The notes under the pieces are model-generated. The model saw only the letters and a list, made by a program, of their open reading frames with translations. It did no database searches and was not told the origin of the DNA. The position numbers were made by a program, and so were the translations under genes. Of a DNA stretch of 64,000 nt, positions 59,945 through 64,000 are shown piece after piece. The stretch lies in NCBI RefSeq assembly GCF_047663525.1, contig NC_092602.1, positions 5,029,501 through 5,093,500 on the forward strand. Reading direction: 5' to 3'. Each line of letters starts with the position of its first letter. The first letter of the stretch is position 1. This DNA comes from Anas platyrhynchos (Eukaryota; Chordata; Aves; Anseriformes; Anatidae).

Positions 59945-60965
59945 AGATGAGTCTTTTCTTATTTATTTCTTTTCTTTTTTTCAGTTATTCTGGACTTTTT
60001 TTTTCCCCTGATGACTGAAGAGTCATTAATCTCCTTTGATTTTTCCTCATTTTGTTGTATTTTTGTTGGTCTCACAAGGAGAAGGGGAGACGTGCAGCTT
60101 TCATTATCTCACCCACTGGTGGGGAAGGCAGGGTTGTCATCTGCGTTTTTCCCAGTTCTCCTTTCTCCCCGGGAAGGCCGGATAGCACCTCTTTTCTTGC
60201 TCTTTTTCTTCTCCATTTACTGACAGTTCCCTGTTCTCATCAAAAGGGTTTAATATGTGTTTCTATTCATGACCTTTTCCTTTGGATTCTCTTGATATTT
60301 TTCATACCTAATGAAAAAAAAAAAAAAAAAAAAACTCATTTTTTCCAATATTTTGTTCCAGCTTCATGTTTTCACCAAAGAAAAGCTGCCATTAAATGTA
60401 TTTTTTTCACTTCCATAGCATTTCTAATTGTTTTTCTTTATATTCTTCCTCACCTTATTCATACTTCCTCTTTTATTCAGTGAATCATGGTGGACTTTCC
60501 TTTTTTTTTCCCACTCCTCCCAGAATTTCTTTTATTTTGCTTCACTTTTTCTCTGGGGTAAAGTGAAAGGGTTTTTCCCCATTTTATCCCAGAAGACAGT
60601 TTTTTCCCCGCACTGCTGCTCCTCATGTGTCACCTTCCTTAAGAGCAGCAAAGCAGCACCAGCCTTTATCTCATTTCTTATCATTTTTTCCCTGATGGAT
60701 AAAATAGTGACAAATATTGTTTCTCATTTTTCTCATTTCTTTACCACCATATTTCATCTTTTTTTTTCATGTGATCCCTCCGGTGGAACAACATGGCAGT
60801 GGCTTTCTTTCATTTCTCTTTTCCTCTGTTCTTCAATTTTCTGTCCAGTTTTTCATGTCACAAGCAGCAACATCTTTCCTTTGTTCCCCTTGGGTGGTTT
60901 GAGATTTCTTTGCTGTTTGGTTGGTCTTTTTTGTTGTTTTGTTTTTTCCTCTATTCCCTTTTCCC
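59945..60965. repeat. About 1 kb of pyrimidine-biased low-complexity DNA
   Basis: Long T and C runs dominate the plus strand, with recurring but irregular TTTCTCAT, TTTTTTCCC and CATTTCTT words, and purines are correspondingly scarce. A 187-codon Phe/Leu/Ser-rich frame (60428-60991) and a 143-codon frame (60052-60483) are products of this composition, not genes. An A21 run (60314-60334) breaks the bias. It could be a decayed minisatellite; no fixed period can be seen by eye. Confidence 0.65.
60314..60334. repeat. A21 tract
   Basis: A run of 21 A residues inside otherwise T-rich DNA. Confidence 0.95.
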
Positions 60966-61074
60966 AGTGGATGAATCAACAGCATTTCTGATGCAGGGGG
61001 GCAGCCACAACCAGCCCTGCACCCAACACCCAAGTCCATGGCAGGAAAAAAAAATGGGACCAGCTGCACGGGGC

Positions 61075-61376
61075 TCCATCAGGGAACATCTCCAGCTGCT
61101 CAGATTCTTCCAGGGATGTGGGAACTGCTGATGGCAGCACAGAAATGTCTCACTATCACCTACAGGTCTGTGGGGACAAAGTATTCTGGTGCTCAGACAC
61201 TGGGACAGGCTGCCCAGCGAGGTGGGTGATGCCCCAGTACCTGTCAGTGTTCAAGAGGCACTTGGACAATGCCCTCATCAATCTGATTTGGCTTTTGGAT
61301 AGCCCTGAAGGGGTCAGGCAGTTGGACTAGGTGATCTTTGTAGGGCCTAGCCTAGCCTAGCCTACCCTATCCTAAT
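61075..61376 (+). mobile_element. CR1 LINE 3' part with a pentamer tail, plus strand
   Basis: The sequence includes 'cactgggacaggctgcccagcgaggtgggtgatgcccc', 'gtgttcaagaggcacttggacaatgccctcatcaatctgattt' and 'gtcaggcagttggactaggtgatctttgtaggg', the standard avian CR1 3' UTR order. Instead of the usual 'cccttccaac...' and octamer array it passes into about six pentamers of the CCTAG/CCTAT/CCTAC kind (61347-61374). The copy is 5'-truncated near 61075. The pentamer tail suggests either a CR1 lineage with a pentanucleotide end or a local slippage product. Confidence 0.85.
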
Positions 61377-64000
61377 CTTGCAAGAACTAGGGTAGAAAAA
61401 CAACACAAGCAGCAGACCTCTTGTTGCCTGGTGTTCTCCAACACTGTAGGGATTTAATTAGCATAAATCAAACGTCTTCAGTTAACCACCATGACTGGCA
61501 CCTCCTCAGGGATGGTGGGCACTGTTAGGAAAACAACTCTGATTAATCCACATTATCTGGGACCCATGGGAAATCCTTGCTAAAACCCACCCATGTCTCT
61601 GCTCAGCCATCATTACTGATGATGCGCTAGGCTAGGAAAAAAATGTCCTCACAGAATTCATCAGAAAGGTGAGAAATTGCCACTGGAAGGTAAGCATGGC
61701 TCATCGTCACTCTTCTTGCTCAGAATTGCCAGGAATAAGCAGAGTGCCTTACCCAGAGCGAAAGCAGACATCCCGGCCCCTTGTAGTAGATGTAGGGGTA
61801 GTAAATGGTATTTATTTGCCCCACTCAGCCCGGCTGGTGCAAAGCACTGCCTGCATCCAAATGCTGCAGGTTGGCACATTAAGGACACTGTCAGGAATTC
61901 CTCGGGATGCTGGGGGCTGATCAGCCAACAACAGCTGCTCCTGCCCACTGGAAGGGGGTCACAGAGTGGTCCCAGCCTGCAGCCGAGCGGTGCCACCAGC
62001 CAGCACAGCAATGTCCTGCACAGCAACAGGAATTGTTCTGCGTAAGCATGAAATGTGCCTAATAAATCCAATTACCCAGAAATTTAGAGAATTAATCAGC
62101 GTAAGACAAGCCTGGCCCTGCTTAACAGCCGTATCCCCCATTTCATGCCAATGATTGAATTATGCGTTATAAACAGAATTTGTACCCGGTTAACGTCAAG
62201 GAGGGTGGGAGCTGATGGGTGTGTGGAGGAACAGGAGGAAAGAGGAGCAGAAAGCCCGCTGTCCCCCCGGGGATCCTTGGGGCTCTGCCATCAGAGGATC
62301 AGGTCTCCCCCCCACCCAGACCTGAGCCCCCTTCCGAGAGCAAAATGCTCTTTGCTGCTCACTGGTTGAGGGGGGTTTAATAACTGAGTGGGTTAAAGAG
62401 AAAAAGGTGAGCAGCTGCAGCTCACCCTGATCATCCCAGATGCCCTAGAAATGGAGGGAGGCAGTATCGGCAAAAATGCTTCTGATTTAGTGGCATCCTC
62501 CAGAAATTATTGGAATTAGATGGTGGGCAGCAAATATGCTGTTAGTTAAGCACTACTGCACACTGCATTACTGTATGACACTAATTACTAACCAGGAGAA
62601 AAATGCCTCTTACGGGCTGATGTAGTCTCAGAATCATAGAAATTAATCAGCAAATGTTAAACGTACTTGCCTAAAATCACCGTGCTCCACACTCCCTATT
62701 GATTGGCTGGATTTAGTCGCGCTAATCACAGGAATGCATCTGATTAACCAGTATGGCCCTGGAATAGTGGGAATGAGTTAATTTACATAAGGCAAGTGCC
62801 GCTCCGTGCAGTCAACACCGACCAGGAGCTGTGGGTATTTCTCGTCATAAGCAGAAATTGTCTGCTTACCTGGCACTTCCCAGGAAAATGCTGCCATCAG
62901 ATGGGACTAAAATTAACTGCCACCCCCAAAACCAGCATGAGCACCAGCTTGTGTCAGCACAAAGCAAACATACCTTCAATTAGCGCTTGCCTGTAATTCG
63001 TACTAGTGATGGGAGGCTTTACCACGGCCCCAAATGGCTCTGCCTGACCAGCACGGCATAAATAGGGAAGTCTGATGAGCACAGGGGGAAATGTATGTGA
63101 TACATAGACCCAAGCACCTCGATCCCATTCCCTGGCAGTGACGAGCATTCCCTGGTGCCCTTTTTCTCAGCCAAGGTGCCCCAGGGAAAGCTGCAGACCG
63201 GCTGACCCCATCCTCCCAGCCCCACAGCAGGGATGCTCTGGCTCTGTGGGACCAAGCCAGAATCACTGCCCCAGCCACCCCAGGCATGGAGAAGAAGGAC
63301 GTCAGCCTTTTCCTGCCTGGGTCACACTGCTTGTAGCTGCAACCCCTTCCCGTTCAGCACCCTCTGGCTTTGTAGCACTGGCAGCAGCTATCAGGCACCG
63401 GGAGAAGCTCTGCTAACGGCACACGGGAGATGCAGGCACTCACTGAACAGCTCCCCACATGTCTGTGCAATAATTCTCGCTAATTACCCTCACCAGCAGC
63501 TCCGGCAGACGGGTGGGAATGACATCTCCCTCGTGACAAATGCCACTGATTACCCAGATGGCTCCAGCCTCACTGGGACATCGTTAGCCTGACACCACTG
63601 CTCCTCACTGCCCTGCCTGCATCGGGAAGGACTTGTTCACGTGAGGTGGGGATGCCACCGATTACCCTGCCTTCCTCAGAGGGAGAACTTAATCAGTGCG
63701 AAGAAAATTCATGTATATCAGCCGGGAACTACAAGTATCTGCAATCCCCAGGCATTAGGAGATGCTCTCCATAAGTAAATATCTCTAATGGGTGAGTACT
63801 CTCCATAAAAACACACAAAATCACTCAAGCAGAAGGCAAGTAATCTTCCGGCTAAGCAGCACTGCTGTGGGTAGGCAGCTCCACTGATAGTAGAAAAACA
63901 TCACATTTTCGAGTAGCAGCCTGGCCTCCGTTCATTTCCCCCAGGCATGAGCCTCAGCTGCACTGCTCGGAGGCTCGTGGCCTCCATCGAAGGCAGGGCT
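61377..64000. other. Unique non-coding sequence, candidate regulatory texture
   Basis: No gene is recognised. The 62020-62170 and 62480-62800 stretches are AT-rich, repeat-free and hold many TAAT/ATTA/GATTA cores, plus a CCAAT-box-like ATTGGCTGG. At 63481-63667 the word ATTACCC occurs three times, two of them within a shared 16-base context. The window ends in unique sequence. Confidence 0.5.

Noticed and set aside
60428-60991. 187-codon Phe/Leu/Ser-rich frame that looks like a membrane protein
   Set aside because: It lies wholly in pyrimidine-biased low-complexity DNA, where Phe, Leu and Ser codons and absence of stops are expected. No family is recognised.
61490-61560. CR1-like 'cctcctcagggatggtgg' text
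   Set aside because: Only one short block matches; the neighbouring CR1 blocks are absent.
62625-62645. CR1 end-like 'cagaatcatagaa'
   Set aside because: No CR1 sequence follows; likely chance within AT-rich DNA.
1-64000. tRNA, rRNA, CRISPR array, bacterial operon or prophage
   Set aside because: No matching motifs. The repeat content and absence of long genes point to a vertebrate genome.

Overview
This window looks like non-coding, probably intergenic or intronic, DNA from a bird (a neognath is likely; I cannot name the species). The evidence is the repeat content. All recognisable LINE pieces are CR1, one carrying the octamer-type 3' end typical of avian CR1 (ATTCTATG units), and there is one avian-type endogenous retrovirus LTR. 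No Alu, L1, MIR or other mammalian repeat was recognised. There is no bacterial gene organisation. No open frame encodes a protein I can recognise apart from transposon remnants, and the longest frames (181-197 codons) are low-complexity or composition-driven. I found no tRNA, rRNA or CRISPR array.

Layout. 1-4.2 kb is unique sequence with an A30 tract. 4.2-16.3 kb holds three short minus-strand CR1 3' ends, a G-quadruplex-type motif, and a 560-bp minus-strand LTR that directly abuts a broken integrase remnant. 16.3-24.5 kb is mostly unique, with a longer, internally deleted plus-strand CR1 at 18.5-19.1 kb. 24.5-29.3 kb holds a near-perfect hairpin, a CTT tract inside a duplication, an ancient minus-strand CR1 reverse-transcriptase relict and a striking compound pentanucleotide repeat. 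29.3-48.5 kb is mostly unique, with two small CR1 pieces and several A-tracts. 48.5-54 kb has a perfect 30-bp palindrome and an A-tract bounded by direct repeats. 54-56.2 kb is a cluster of old CR1 relics in convergent orientation. 56.2-64 kb has a T33 tract, about 1 kb of strongly pyrimidine-biased DNA, a CR1 with an unusual pentamer tail, and AT-rich stretches dense in homeodomain-core sites.

No genes act together here. Several AT-rich, repeat-free blocks (about 5.4-5.9, 15.6-15.9, 23.0-23.9, 31.6-31.85, 42.2-42.4 and 62.0-62.8 kb) have the look of conserved non-coding elements, so the window could be regulatory territory of a neighbouring developmental gene. That is inference from sequence texture; alignment to other amniotes would decide it. 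The most noteworthy items are the (ATTCT)16-ATTCC-(ATCCC)16 repeat at 29.15-29.32 kb, the 30-bp palindrome with paired E-boxes at 48.53 kb, the hairpin at 24.78 kb, and the LTR/integrase junction at 14.47 kb.
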